Numbered from the stretch's first letter, positions 1 through 9,337 are shown. The stretch: DNA of 64,000 nt from Vibrio penaeicida (GCF_002933855.1 NZ_BFAQ01000017.1:62001-126000), one strand, 5' to 3'. Made by a program: numbers and translations. The notes: a model not told the origin generated them from the letters alone.

Positions 1-1042
1 AGATCTCTGGCCAAGGAACAGGGTAAGCAGGCACCCCTTCAGCAGCCATCGCATTCGCAAACGTTTTGATGTCGCAATCCAACAGAGACATATCCAAAAT
101 GTACGGTGCCCACCAGTAAGAGTTCACTCTTTTTTCATCGTCAATAGGCAAATTTGACACTAAAGGATGTTCTTCTAGCAACGCGGTCAAACGCTTACCA
201 TTCTTGATGCGCTGTTCTAAATTGCCACTGTTAAACTTCGCTAATTCTTTGATACCAATTGCCGATTGAATCTCGGTCATTCTGAAGTTGAAACCCAATC
301 TCACGTGAATGTAGGGTAGCTTCTGCTCCAATTCAAACAGATGCAGTCGCTTTTCAACATCAAAGCCGTGATCTCGGAACGAACGACACTTCCACGCTAG
401 ATCTTCAGAACCGACAAAAATCGCACCGCCTTCACCACCAGTGGTGATGTGCTTGCTTTGACAGAAGCTAAAACACCCAGCATCACTCACGGTACCCAAT
501 AACTGACCATTGTATTGTGACCCTAGTGCTTGTGCACAGTCTTCTATCACCAATAAATTATGAGCTTTTGCAATGGCATTGATTGCATCTATATCGCTGG
601 GTACACCAAAAGTATGGACAACAAGAATGGCTTTGGTTTTTGGCGTAATATGACGCTCTAGTTTACTGGCATCCAATGTGTGGCTTTCGTCCACATCGGC
701 AAAAACAGGTTTAGCACCGGCTTGCATGATGGAAAAAGCAGAGGCAATAAACGTGTATGGCTGACAGATAATTTCGTCGCCGTCACTGATTCCCAAGGAG
801 GTGAATGCCGTATGCAAAGCCGACGTGCCATTGGTGGTCGTAATCACATGACCATCACCAAGGTAAGACTCAAGATCGGCCTCAAACTGGCGACCTCGGT
901 TGCCCGTCCAGTAGTTAATTTCTCCGGTTTCTAAAATGTTCTCAATGTCTCCCAGTACCGATTTATCCAAACTCGGCCACGCTGGAAGCGGCTCAGAAAC
1001 AATCGGCTCACCACCTAATAATGCTAAGGTTTTATTACTCAT
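1..1042 (-). CDS. DegT/DnrJ/EryC1-family aminotransferase, 3' end outside window
   Basis: PLP-dependent sugar or cyclitol aminotransferase; about 347 codons are present and the C-terminus lies beyond base 1. Read back from the ATG at 1042, the N-terminus (LALLGGEP, then PAWPSLD) has the form seen in the StsC/BtrS/AHBA-synthase branch, which aminates ketosugars and ketocyclitols. Further in are NGTSALHTAF (phosphate-binding loop), VIEDCAQALG, SFCQSKHITTGGEGG with the Lys expected to form the Schiff base, and RMTEIQSAIG. It starts 9 bp after the stop of the FAD oxidoreductase, so the three leftmost genes look co-transcribed. Family assignment is firm; the substrate is inferred. Confidence 0.9.
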   Translation of the reverse strand, partial: MSNKTLALLGGEPIVSEPLPAWPSLDKSVLGDIENILETGEINYWTGNRGRQFEADLESYLGDGHVITTTNGTSALHTAFTSLGISDGDEIICQPYTFIASAFSIMQAGAKPVFADVDESHTLDASKLERHITPKTKAILVVHTFGVPSDIDAINAIAKAHNLLVIEDCAQALGSQYNGQLLGTVSDAGCFSFCQSKHITTGGEGGAIFVGSEDLAWKCRSFRDHGFDVEKRLHLFELEQKLPYIHVRLGFNFRMTEIQSAIGIKELAKFNSGNLEQRIKNGKRLTALLEEHPLVSNLPIDDEKRVNSYWWAPYILDMSLLDCDIKTFANAMAAEGVPAYPVPWPEI

Positions 1043-1051
1043 TTTTTATTC

Positions 1052-2422
1052 CTAAATATGTGATGCTAGCCAACGGGACATAGCACAAATCGTCAATGCA
1101 GGGTTCGCAATGCCTAGCCTTGGGAACGCACCAGGGCCAATGGCATACAGCCCAGGCATCGCGGCTAACTCAAGTTCCTCGGTTAATGCATTAACGCCTT
1201 TTCCTGCCAGCGGGTGGCAAGCGCTTTCATGTTCGTAAGCGCCATAAGGAAAGGTGAACCGAGTAAAAACATTGGTTTGAGAAGTGGTATCTAAACTATT
1301 GAGCGCAATGTCGAATTCATCTTGAATGGATGAATCAGCAAAAGATTTGAAGTGTTTACCTTGTTTTTCATCTTCAGTAGGGGATAAAGCACGCAGGTCC
1401 GCATTCAGCTTCTCGCGAGCAAATTCCACTAATCTATTAGCTACTTTGTTGTAGTTATCGATATCACGCTCTGAATGGTGGGCGTCGATCGCAAGCTCTG
1501 CTTTGCCACCACTAACTTGACAGCGCAACTGGCTCAACGGTGAATCTTCCGGGTTTTGTTCTACTACCGCCATCAGCAATAACAACCTGTCGCCATCGGG
1601 CGTTCTAGGTCGCTCAACCACAAAAATATTGGCATTCAGGTCGTGGTGCTTACTGTAGCCATGCCACAACATTTCGTGTCTGTAGGCACCAATTTCGGTT
1701 CCTTCTTTCACTTTGACCGCAATACCCAAACAGTAATGATCCGTCAGTTCAGACGTAAAGCTTTGCCCAATCGAGCTAGCGATTATGGAGTTGTTCACCA
1801 TCGCAGAAGCAGCCAGCACACACTTTGAGAACCCTGTCTGATTCACGGTTTTACCGCTGCTGTCTGTTAGGTAAAATTGACCATTTGATTTTGCCACCTT
1901 CGCAATTTTAGCGCGCTCGATGGTAATTACACCGTCTCGGATAAAGCTCTCTAGGGAGTGCATTGGGCTGTAGGAAGTGAATCGGCCATCTTCCATAAAT
2001 CGTGCAGCCTGAGGCACATGTGTTAAGAAATCCGCTACGGGGTTGGAAGGTGTCATCTCAGGAAATTGAGAAGAGAAGCCTTGAGTTAACTCTGGATATA
2101 AGCCGTTCTTGCCTGCCAAGATCTGTTGCCAGCTCTTAGGCCATGAGGCAAGTGCAGCCTCCTCAAGAGGCAACATAACCCCGTGGTAGCATAGTGACCG
2201 TCCACCAAGCCGCTCACTGATCCCCCCTTGTCCCCAATGGTTGTTCGCCGTCCAAGGTCTTAATTTTTCATCACCCGTTAGTATTCTGGTATCGAAATGC
2301 ACGTGTTCTTGACGAAGGCTTGGACCCGCTTCATAGATATGTACACGTTTTCCCCTTACTGCGGCATAGAGGGCAAACTCTAACCCCGATAAGCCACCAC
2401 CTACTACACATAGGTTACTCAT
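1052..2422 (-). CDS. FAD-dependent oxidoreductase, GMC-like
   Basis: 456-residue flavoprotein. The N-terminus VVGGGLSGLEFALYAA is a Rossmann FAD-binding loop, with the ribose-binding Glu in IYEAG near residue 32 and a second GG loop in ERLGGRSL. The C-terminus GIANPALTICAMSRW matches the closing NPxxT motif of GMC alcohol dehydrogenases/oxidases, and HESACHPLAG sits where GMC enzymes have their active-site His region. No signal peptide is seen, so it is probably cytoplasmic. Next to a ketosugar-type aminotransferase, an alcohol-to-ketone oxidation that supplies the ketone for transamination is a sensible guess; the substrate cannot be read from sequence. Confidence 0.75.
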   Translation of the reverse strand: MSNLCVVGGGLSGLEFALYAAVRGKRVHIYEAGPSLRQEHVHFDTRILTGDEKLRPWTANNHWGQGGISERLGGRSLCYHGVMLPLEEAALASWPKSWQQILAGKNGLYPELTQGFSSQFPEMTPSNPVADFLTHVPQAARFMEDGRFTSYSPMHSLESFIRDGVITIERAKIAKVAKSNGQFYLTDSSGKTVNQTGFSKCVLAASAMVNNSIIASSIGQSFTSELTDHYCLGIAVKVKEGTEIGAYRHEMLWHGYSKHHDLNANIFVVERPRTPDGDRLLLLMAVVEQNPEDSPLSQLRCQVSGGKAELAIDAHHSERDIDNYNKVANRLVEFAREKLNADLRALSPTEDEKQGKHFKSFADSSIQDEFDIALNSLDTTSQTNVFTRFTFPYGAYEHESACHPLAGKGVNALTEELELAAMPGLYAIGPGAFPRLGIANPALTICAMSRWLASHI

Positions 2423-2442
2423 ACTTTCTCCTTGTATTATTT

Positions 2443-3642
2443 TTATTGGTGTTTCTTTCTGTCAATGAAATACAGTACGAGCAAGCCAACCAGTCCAACG
2501 ATGGACGATAACCAAATAGCCCCTTTGGTCTCGAAGTAATACATACCAACGAAATAGACCACAGAGGACACTGACGAAGAAATAAAGAAAGAGATGGAAA
2601 GTAACGAGCCACCCACACCAGCACGACCTGTTGCCAGCGATTGCAAGAAACCAATAGGAATACTGATTAAACACGCAGCACCAAGTGCGAGCATAGGAAT
2701 GAGTAAATAAATATGCGTCATGGTTTGTGTGAAGGAAAGTAGCGCAATAGAAATAGCGAAGATCACTGCACCGATAATAATGACACTGGATGGTTGCATT
2801 TTTGATGCTAAACGCGACCAATAAAAAATAAAGAACACTTCAAAAATAGCAATACTGGCTTCAAAAGCACCAATACCCGAATATCCACCTTGAACTTGAT
2901 TAACAATAATAAGCGGTACCGTGGCATCTAATGTGAAAAGCATATTGGTGACAAGAGAAACACTGATTAATTTAATGACATTTTCTTTATTAAATACTTT
3001 TAATAATGATTCAGATGCCTTATCTGATTTATATTCGACATTTTTTAAGGGTTCATTAGAAAACACCCCTAATATAAGTGCAGCAAAAATACCTGCGTAC
3101 AGCCATACATATATAAGTTGATTTTTTTCTAGTGCTAAAGAGCCAATCACACCTAGCGTTGCCACATAGCCCATTGAGTATACTGATCGCAACGCCGCAT
3201 TTTCTTTATGTTGGTCGTTGCCTTCAACGTTTTGGCGCTTTGCTGCCGCATACCCAAATATCAGTGAGTTGATAACAAAAAAGACAGGCAGAAGTAAGCA
3301 GTTAGCAACAAAATAGACAATTTCATTCGGCCAAAAATACAGGCTGAGGTTACCGACAATACCGCAGAACGCACAAATATAAATGTACTTAACAAAGCTA
3401 CCATTTATATCGGATCGCATCCCAAAGAAAATACTGAATATCGTTATGACTATTCCAGAGAATAACATCACCAAGCTATAAGAAAGCTCAGAAACACCAA
3501 CAACATCAATACCAAATATATTTTTATAGGGATTAACTGCCGCACTTGCACTCGCAAGAAGGAAAATAGCCAGAACCTGTTTGTTCATAAATAAAGAAGA
3601 TGAATTCTTATATAAACCAGGCAAATCAATATTTTTAAACAA
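2443..3642 (-). CDS. MFS-family efflux transporter
   Basis: 399-residue inner-membrane protein with about twelve hydrophobic helices and an MFS-like layout: a charged loop after helix 2 (FGMRSD) and a long central cytoplasmic loop near residues 195-225. Translation probably starts at a TTG (3642), because an AAGGGA Shine-Dalgarno sits 6 bases upstream; the first ATG (3588) has no comparable site. It is the first gene of a three-gene minus-strand unit (transporter, oxidoreductase, aminotransferase; gaps 20 and 9 bp), suggesting export of the product made by the other two. Substrate unknown. Confidence 0.75.
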   Translation of the reverse strand: MFKNIDLPGLYKNSSSLFMNKQVLAIFLLASASAAVNPYKNIFGIDVVGVSELSYSLVMLFSGIVITIFSIFFGMRSDINGSFVKYIYICAFCGIVGNLSLYFWPNEIVYFVANCLLLPVFFVINSLIFGYAAAKRQNVEGNDQHKENAALRSVYSMGYVATLGVIGSLALEKNQLIYVWLYAGIFAALILGVFSNEPLKNVEYKSDKASESLLKVFNKENVIKLISVSLVTNMLFTLDATVPLIIVNQVQGGYSGIGAFEASIAIFEVFFIFYWSRLASKMQPSSVIIIGAVIFAISIALLSFTQTMTHIYLLIPMLALGAACLISIPIGFLQSLATGRAGVGGSLLSISFFISSSVSSVVYFVGMYYFETKGAIWLSSIVGLVGLLVLYFIDRKKHQ

Positions 3643-4100
3643 AATAGTCCCTTAATAAAAAGTCAATTAACTACTTCCCCAAAAAATACATAATTTTAAT
3701 AGGGATAATTGGGCTTTTAACACGTCGATATGGCAGTGCTTATGCGGAGTTGATGCTATACACAACAAAACTTACAACAACTTGTTTTATAAATGCATGC
3801 GGCAGAGCTCAACTTTTCAAGATGAAACAGCAGAGCGTTGTTTTTAAAGAATAAAGTGTTAGTTATTTAGTGATAAGCAGTCATTAAAAACGTGACTATT
3901 CACGCTATCAGAGTAATGAGTTTTAGATTTTCGAAAATTCAGTCAAGTATCGAAAGCAACAGCTTAAATGAAGTTCAAAGCACTTTAACACTTTGATAAT
4001 TATATATATTTCAAAATGTAAAATAACAAAAAACTCAATAGAAAGATAAAAGACGCTGAATGTGTATAAAGCGACGTAAAAGATCCCTAGCGTCCTTCTA
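3643..4100. other. intergenic region, no gene recognised
   Basis: AT-rich spacer between the MFS gene start and the LacI remnant. It must hold the promoter of the three-gene unit to its left, but I see no convincing -35/-10 pair. A 61-codon frame on the minus strand (3923-4108) has no recognisable protein features and overlaps the pseudogene edge. Confidence 0.5.
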
Positions 4101-4345
4101 CTAAACATTGGACACCGAACCTCGAATCACTAAGCGGGGTTTGATTTTGATTTCGCATAACGCGTCTTCTTCATCAAACTTTCTTTGAATACCATCCAGT
4201 GCCTATGTGGCTATGTGGCTATGTGGCTATAGTATTCAGCGGAATGTCGACGGTTGTAAGCTTGGATAACTCAATTCTGATTGATAAATATTGTCGTACC
4301 AAATAATGGAGAGATCTTGAGGAATAAAAGGTTGTACCTTGTACA
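4101..4345 (-). pseudogene. remnant of LacI/GalR-family regulator (C-terminal end only)
   Basis: Translating the minus strand in pieces gives PQDLSIIWYDNIYQSELSY, then PSTFRLNTIA-like text after a frame change, then ALDGIQRKFDEEDALCEIK and KPRLVIRGSVSNV followed by a stop at 4101-4103. This is the ordinary C-terminal end of a LacI/GalR sugar repressor (VPxDLSI.GYDN...S.P.LTT...PL...IA...A, then a PRLVIRGS tail). The N-terminal DNA-binding and most sugar-binding sequence is gone, and the reading frame is broken around a triplicated 9-bp unit (4203-4230). Confidence 0.75.
4203..4230 (+). repeat. three tandem copies of a 9-bp unit (CTATGTGG + C/T)
   Basis: CTATGTGGC is repeated in tandem three times inside the LacI remnant. 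Expansion of one original unit coincides with loss of similarity to the repressor at this point, so slippage here may have contributed to its decay. Confidence 0.85.
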
Positions 4346-4349
4346 GGAA

Positions 4350-4384
4350 TAATAAAGTCAGCCCCTTAGTGAACTAAGAGGCTG
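4350..4384 (-). terminator. terminator of the tad operon
   Basis: CAGCCCCTTAGT and ACTAAGAGGCTG form a 12-bp stem with one mismatch around a 2-base loop; on the minus strand the stem is followed by a T-rich run (ACTTTATTATT). It begins 7 bases past the tadG stop codon. Confidence 0.75.
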
Positions 4385-4390
4385 CGTGGT

Positions 4391-5776
4391 TTATTTCACC
4401 AGTTCAATCTTGTTAAGCGTGGTGGCTACCTGTTGAAGCACCGTTCTTATGGTTCGGTTATTGGCAGGGAAGTACCGACCCGGACTGGCGCACGACTTCA
4501 TGGATTGAGAGCGATTATTGAAGTCAATGGCGATGATCTCAATGCCTTTCTTTTTCATCTCTCGACATAGGGAGACCTGCTTCCGGTCGCGCATTTTAGG
4601 GTCAATTAAGTGATCGCCATCGGTAAATAAGATCATCACTTTTTTATTGTTAGGCAAACCATAATCTCTAGGCAGCTCGGATTTTTTCTTGTCCCACTTT
4701 CCTTTCCATTCTGGAGAGAGTAAACGCCAAGCCCAAACAATTCCTTCAGCGTTATTGGTGTTCATCTCTGGATACAGAGTTTTAAGCCCTCTGACGAGTT
4801 CTTTATGGTTGGATAAATAAGGTAGAACCTTACTGACACCACAGTCGGCATTGTCAAACAGAGCCAGTAAGTGTTTCCAGTTAGGACGGTAGGGATCGTT
4901 ATTGTCTTTTGGGTGAAACGCTAATAGTGGCGTATCATCTTGAAACTCTGCTACTCCCGATGGAATGTTTTGCAGAACAAACCTGAGATCCTGATGTTGT
5001 GGGCCACGCTCCAAGTTTCTAATCCAAGCTGGCGTCATGGCGCTGGCGTTGGATAAACCGTCTTGAACTTCCGTGAGTTGGGTACACATGGCTCCACGCC
5101 AACGATCTGGCATCTTATCGCTCAGCAGATCCCTCCAGCGCATTTCCGCAAATAAAGGCTTAAGGCCTCTAGGAACCTTGATGGCGCTAGGTTTAAAAAA
5201 CTCAGGTCTAAGGCCAATATTGACATAGCCAGTCGCTGGAACAATGCTAACGGTTTTACTTAAGTTACGTCTCTCTTGTGCATAGAGAATATCAGCAAAA
5301 TCTCGTAAGCCTTTTAACGCTTGCTCCATAGGTTTGTCCATCATGGAACCGGACACATCCAGCATAACAGCAATTTCTAGGGTCAATTGATGAAGTTGGG
5401 ATTTTGCGTGATGTTTTATATTTAAATCGCCAGTTTGAAGTTGGTCCGTGAGCACCAGTTGATCTAGGTCCACCGTCCCTTTTACGCTAACTGAGGCATC
5501 GCTTTCCTGTTTATGCAATGACGCCGTAGGATTTTTTAATCCAGAAGTATCTGACTCTATGTTCGCTTCCAAAAGCTGCTGGGCATCCAGAGCGGAAGTA
5601 TGACTGTCTGAAGCAGAATACAAGATGGAGTCGGCCAGCATAGAGAGTCGGCTGTCGGTGATGCTTGAAATAATGACCACCAGAACAAAACTAAAGAATG
5701 TGAGCATGCCGGACAGAAACAGAGCGGTTGATACAGAGATAACGCCTCGCTGTTTTTGTCTTTGAGAGATACCCAT
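4391..5776 (-). CDS. tadG: TadG-like pilus assembly protein with von Willebrand A domain
   Basis: 461 residues, last gene of the tad operon. An N-terminal cytoplasmic stub is followed by one membrane helix (about residues 14-40, starting ISVSTALFLSGML) like the TadE-type anchors, and most of the protein is periplasmic. A von Willebrand factor A domain begins near residue 135 with the metal-site motif MLDVSGSMMDKP (DxSxS) and later ILFTDGDH; the final segment resembles the vWA C-terminal half. TadG proteins are needed for Flp pilus assembly or anchoring in other bacteria. It is separated from tadF by one base. Confidence 0.85.
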   Translation of the reverse strand: MGISQRQKQRGVISVSTALFLSGMLTFFSFVLVVIISSITDSRLSMLADSILYSASDSHTSALDAQQLLEANIESDTSGLKNPTASLHKQESDASVSVKGTVDLDQLVLTDQLQTGDLNIKHHAKSQLHQLTLEIAVMLDVSGSMMDKPMEQALKGLRDFADILYAQERRNLSKTVSIVPATGYVNIGLRPEFFKPSAIKVPRGLKPLFAEMRWRDLLSDKMPDRWRGAMCTQLTEVQDGLSNASAMTPAWIRNLERGPQHQDLRFVLQNIPSGVAEFQDDTPLLAFHPKDNNDPYRPNWKHLLALFDNADCGVSKVLPYLSNHKELVRGLKTLYPEMNTNNAEGIVWAWRLLSPEWKGKWDKKKSELPRDYGLPNNKKVMILFTDGDHLIDPKMRDRKQVSLCREMKKKGIEIIAIDFNNRSQSMKSCASPGRYFPANNRTIRTVLQQVATTLNKIELVK

Positions 5777-5777
5777 C

Positions 5778-6275
5778 TTAGTTGACCTCTCGGATCATGT
5801 TTGAGGAAAAGCGACCTTTAGACCACAGGTTCCAAATAGGATTGGTCTCTTCCGGGTCAAAACATAGGGTGACTTCAACCAAACTCCCTAATGCAAAATC
5901 CGGCCAGCGCTTAGTCAATGGGCAGCGACCATCAAGTAAAATGACGGTGGTTTCATCGGTTGCGGCGTTATAAGTTGCAATGGATAAGCCGGCTTGTCCT
6001 TTGGTTATAAATTCTAATTGGGTTTCTGCAAAGTCACGGAAATAAGGAAGCTGAGCGATATTGTTCTCTCTTGTTAGTGTTCTCTGATTCCCAACCAGTG
6101 TCAGTATGTTGTAGTTTAAGTTGATGAGTCTCTGTTCAACACGCATGATGGTGAGTAGCTCCGACGATGCAAGTATGATGGTCAGTAACATAGGAGTAAT
6201 CATGGCCATCTCTAGACTTATGCTTCCTTTGACTCGGGAAGGGAGACCTGACTGACGTAGCTTTTTTATGCACAT
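5778..6275 (-). CDS. tadF: TadF minor pseudopilin-like protein
   Basis: 165 residues. After a short basic N-terminus comes a pilin-type segment with VKGSISLEMAMITPMLL, where the Glu five residues after the Gly is the usual mark of TadE/TadF pseudopilins cleaved by the dedicated prepilin peptidase; the helix runs to about residue 45. The remainder is a periplasmic domain with two Cys that may pair. The start is 2 bp from the tadE stop and the stop is 1 bp from the tadG start, so it is co-translated with its neighbours. The role is inferred from family and position. Confidence 0.8.
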   Translation of the reverse strand: MCIKKLRQSGLPSRVKGSISLEMAMITPMLLTIILASSELLTIMRVEQRLINLNYNILTLVGNQRTLTRENNIAQLPYFRDFAETQLEFITKGQAGLSIATYNAATDETTVILLDGRCPLTKRWPDFALGSLVEVTLCFDPEETNPIWNLWSKGRFSSNMIREVN

Positions 6276-6277
6276 AA

Positions 6278-6748
6278 TTAGTTAAACAATAAATCCTGAG
6301 AAATAATGACGGTGCTGGTTTGTTTGAGTTTTTCAGGTTCAAAGAAGCCCAGTGGGCTGAATTTCAACTCAGTAGTCAAGGTCGCCGTCACTCGGTAAAC
6401 GGGATCAGAAGGACGATAAATAGGATCGACCTCCTCTTCTTCATCTTCCACTTGCAACAGTGCATCCATCGAATCAAACTTGATCAGTTCAACGGTGACC
6501 GAGTCGAGAAACCCAAAGCCGTGTTCTTCAACCATACGTTTTACTTTCCCGCTGGTTAAAGGGTTGTTGTACCAATTTTCTGTAAGCAGTTCGCGAAGAG
6601 ATTGACGCATGGCATGTTCGAGTAATCCATATTGAAGATGGAGTCGCGATACATCAAAAAACATCAAAGTGATCGCGAGAAAAACGGGCATCAAAAAAGC
6701 GGTTTCAAGGCTGATCACCCCTTTTTGCCGTTTTGACGAGGTTGTCAT
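6278..6748 (-). CDS. tadE: TadE minor pseudopilin-like protein
   Basis: 156 residues with the pseudopilin pattern QKGVISLETAFLMPVFLAI at residues 8-26, that is Gly then hydrophobics with Glu at +5, followed by a membrane helix. The C-terminal portion is a soluble periplasmic domain with an acidic run (EDEEEEVD). It overlaps tadD by 4 bp (ATGA), implying translational coupling. TadE/TadF proteins are thought to be minor components or assembly factors of Flp pili, processed by TadV. Confidence 0.8.
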   Translation of the reverse strand: MTTSSKRQKGVISLETAFLMPVFLAITLMFFDVSRLHLQYGLLEHAMRQSLRELLTENWYNNPLTSGKVKRMVEEHGFGFLDSVTVELIKFDSMDALLQVEDEEEEVDPIYRPSDPVYRVTATLTTELKFSPLGFFEPEKLKQTSTVIISQDLLFN

Positions 6749-7515
6749 AGTAGGGTTCCTGAACCATTTAAACGACCTTTGAGTATGGACAGATCTCTTT
6801 CCACTTCACTGGCTGGTAAATGGCGAGTTAACAGAGCCCTGGCTTGATCTTCATTGCCTTCTGCCAGAAGCAATAGGGCAAAGTTAAGCTCAACCTGAAT
6901 AGGCAACTGCTGATACGCCAACAAAGGCTCAAAAGTCTGTCGTGCCTTAGCCAACTGATTGTCCTGCAGATAGCTCAGCGCTAAATTGGAGCGATAATGA
7001 GGATTGTCGGGCGCAAGAGCGACGGCTTGAGTGAGCTCTGAACGAGCTCGTTCTAAATCAAACTCCAGTAGAGCAATGCCTAGCCCGTTATGAAGTTGAG
7101 CCTTAATACGACTATTATTCGCTTTACTGACCCCCAGTTCATAGACGGCGATGGCTTCTGGCACTCTTGCAGCTGCCAGAAGATAGCGACCTAAGTACAT
7201 ACTAGCTTGGGCAGCCATAGGATCTTCAGCTAAGGTGACGTGTTTTAGTTTGGCGATAGCCGCTTCTTTTTTGTCTTGGTTATACTGGCTTCGGGCAAGC
7301 ATAAGCTGATATTCAAGTTTGTCTGGGGAAGCGCTAAGCAGCCTTAAGTACTGCTCTTCAGCCTTTGCAAACTGACCGTAGTTAAAGGAAGCTTCAGCCA
7401 GAACTTTTTCGTTATTTTCCGTCTGTTTTTTCACTTTTTGCGGCGTTGCGCAGCCTAGCAGCATAAGACAAAGGTAAATGGAGGCTAGGCCTTTAAAGGT
7501 AAAAAATGAACTCAT
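6745..7515 (-). CDS. tadD: TadD pilotin-like TPR lipoprotein
   Basis: 256 residues. The signal peptide ends in a lipobox (LMLLGCA, Cys at about residue 22), so it is a lipoprotein. The rest is built of helix pairs with TPR character (for example YLRLLSASPDKLEYQLMLAR and ALAPDNPHYRSNLALSYLQ). TadD lipoproteins assist localisation or stability of the RcpA secretin. The start overlaps the tadC stop by 4 bp. The identity rests on operon position plus TPR/lipobox architecture. Confidence 0.85.
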   Translation of the reverse strand: MSSFFTFKGLASIYLCLMLLGCATPQKVKKQTENNEKVLAEASFNYGQFAKAEEQYLRLLSASPDKLEYQLMLARSQYNQDKKEAAIAKLKHVTLAEDPMAAQASMYLGRYLLAAARVPEAIAVYELGVSKANNSRIKAQLHNGLGIALLEFDLERARSELTQAVALAPDNPHYRSNLALSYLQDNQLAKARQTFEPLLAYQQLPIQVELNFALLLLAEGNEDQARALLTRHLPASEVERDLSILKGRLNGSGTLL

Positions 7516-8432
7516 CGTAAGCTCTCTAGTAATAGGTTCATTGTTGGGGTAATGATAAGAACAAGCAGAGGCAACATAATAAGTGCCATCTGAACCAAGG
7601 TAATGCGACTGGGCAGCTTACCGGCTTGTTCCTGAAGGGCCATTTTTCTCATTTGGCGTGCATCATCACTGATGGTTCTCATGGTTTCCGCAAGAGGAGA
7701 TCCATATCGCTCGGCCATAGAAATGGTGCTTGCCAAACGCTCAAGTTCTTTTAATCCGGTTCTCCATGCCATTTTTTTCAAGCACTCAGAAGATTCTCCC
7801 CGCACTTGAATCTCAGCGTGGGTACGCAAAAACTGGTTGGCCAACATGGGTTCTACATCAAGTAGGTATGTACCGACTTTTTCCAAAGCACGTTCAAGAG
7901 ATAATCCGGCTTCTACGCTAATGACCATCAGATCGATGGCATCTGGAACCACTTGTTGTTGTTTTTGTATCGCTTGACGGGATAAACGTTTAAGCCAGTA
8001 CTCAGGAAGGTTTGAACCAAGTACATAGCTAATTAAAATAAACATGACGGTCATGGCTTCAAGAAGCTCTTCTTGAGACCAACGCCAAAAAAGGGCGATA
8101 ACGGCCGCCATCAAGCCAAGAAACAGCTTGGCACCACGTGTTGAGTTCAGTGCGGTTGGTGATTGTATCCCCGCTTGTTCTAACATTTGAACAAGGCGTT
8201 TTTTCTCTTTGTCTGATACCGGATACAGCACCCCTAACGAGCTCCAGAATGACGGAGTTTGTTGGGCTACGCCGACGTCTTCATCGTCGTTGATTTTTGT
8301 GTATCGGGCACACTGTTCCTGCCAACGCGCAAGGGTTTGTTGAGACAAGAAAAAAGTCGCTAGCACTAGGATGAAAATCATCACCAATGCCAATGAGGCA
8401 ATCCAAAAGTTTGGGATAATGGTCAGTTCCAT
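7512..8432 (-). CDS. tadC: TadC inner-membrane platform protein
   Basis: 306-residue GspF/T2SSF-type membrane protein. It has an N-terminal helix, a pair of central helices (near 100-140) and a C-terminal hydrophobic segment, with the cytoplasmic GspF domain between them (PDAIDLMVISVEAGLSLERAL, then ERYGSPLAETMRTISDDARQ). With TadB it forms the platform on which the TadA ATPase drives Flp pilus polymerisation. It lies 5 bp from tadB. Confidence 0.9.
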   Translation of the reverse strand: MELTIIPNFWIASLALVMIFILVLATFFLSQQTLARWQEQCARYTKINDDEDVGVAQQTPSFWSSLGVLYPVSDKEKKRLVQMLEQAGIQSPTALNSTRGAKLFLGLMAAVIALFWRWSQEELLEAMTVMFILISYVLGSNLPEYWLKRLSRQAIQKQQQVVPDAIDLMVISVEAGLSLERALEKVGTYLLDVEPMLANQFLRTHAEIQVRGESSECLKKMAWRTGLKELERLASTISMAERYGSPLAETMRTISDDARQMRKMALQEQAGKLPSRITLVQMALIMLPLLVLIITPTMNLLLESLR

Positions 8433-8437
8433 GATAC

Positions 8438-9337
8438 TTACCCTTTTAACTGTGTCATGCGTCGAATGAGAAACAGGCCAAACAGAATACTAGTGACGAC
8501 ATATGCCATAACGAGTTGTCCTCCCGTTGAAGCCATTAAAAAGTCAAAGTGTTCTTTCCCTGTGGTAAATAGCACTAAACTGACCAGAACAGGCAGAGCC
8601 GCTAGTACTTTAGCTGAGTTACGGGACTCCGATGTGATGCTGAGAATACTGGCATTAAGTTCGGCTCGGGCTCTTAATGTATGGCTGAGCCTTTCCAGTA
8701 CGCCTGTCAGGCGACCACCGGTTTCTTGTTGCAGACTCAGTACTATGGTTAAGAATCGAAACTCAGCAATGGGCATTCTTTTCGCAGCATATTTCATTAC
8801 GTCAGGTAAAGTCTGGCCGACACTGAGCTCATCGTGCATTCGTTCAAATAGACGTCGAGTGATGCCATCGTGCTGGTGAGATATTTCAAGAAAGGTATCC
8901 GCCATTGGAGCGCCAACACGTAACGCTCTTAATAGACCATCGATGATGTCTGGCAGCTCATTACGAAAATGGTCCATGGCTTTTTGTTGTTGCTGAAGAT
9001 AGAAAAAATAGACGGCCAAGCCAATACTGACGGTACTCAATGGAATTGAAACGTACCAGTCCATGCCGTTGATAATCAGCAGAGTCGAAAAAGCCACCAG
9101 TGCGACTATGCCTCCCGCCGCCCATTGACGAAGCTTTTCATACCCCAGAAAGGTCACCAAGTTTTGGAACCATTGCCAACGCTCCCAGAAAGGGGCGACG
9201 CTCTCCTGCTCTTGGGACAGCGCCACTAGGGTGTATCGGTTGAGCTGTTTTTTCCAACCGTCCTTCATTTCTATATGATGCCAGGCAAAGGCTCCGGCAA
9301 TTAACCACACCAAGGTGATCCCAATCAGCAAAGCCAC
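8438..9337 (-). CDS. tadB: TadB inner-membrane platform protein
   Basis: 299-residue paralogue of TadC: two central helices (about 75-115), the cytoplasmic GspF domain with ELPDIIDGLLRALRVGAPMA and LQQETGGRLTGVLERLSHTLR, and C-terminal helices. It overlaps the tadA stop by one base. Partner of TadC in the Flp pilus platform. Confidence 0.9.
   Translation of the reverse strand: MALLIGITLVWLIAGAFAWHHIEMKDGWKKQLNRYTLVALSQEQESVAPFWERWQWFQNLVTFLGYEKLRQWAAGGIVALVAFSTLLIINGMDWYVSIPLSTVSIGLAVYFFYLQQQQKAMDHFRNELPDIIDGLLRALRVGAPMADTFLEISHQHDGITRRLFERMHDELSVGQTLPDVMKYAAKRMPIAEFRFLTIVLSLQQETGGRLTGVLERLSHTLRARAELNASILSITSESRNSAKVLAALPVLVSLVLFTTGKEHFDFLMASTGGQLVMAYVVTSILFGLFLIRRMTQLKG

Noticed and set aside
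3923..4108. 61-codon minus-strand frame
   Set aside because: No recognisable protein features, no ribosome-binding site, lies in AT-rich spacer and overlaps the edge of the LacI remnant.
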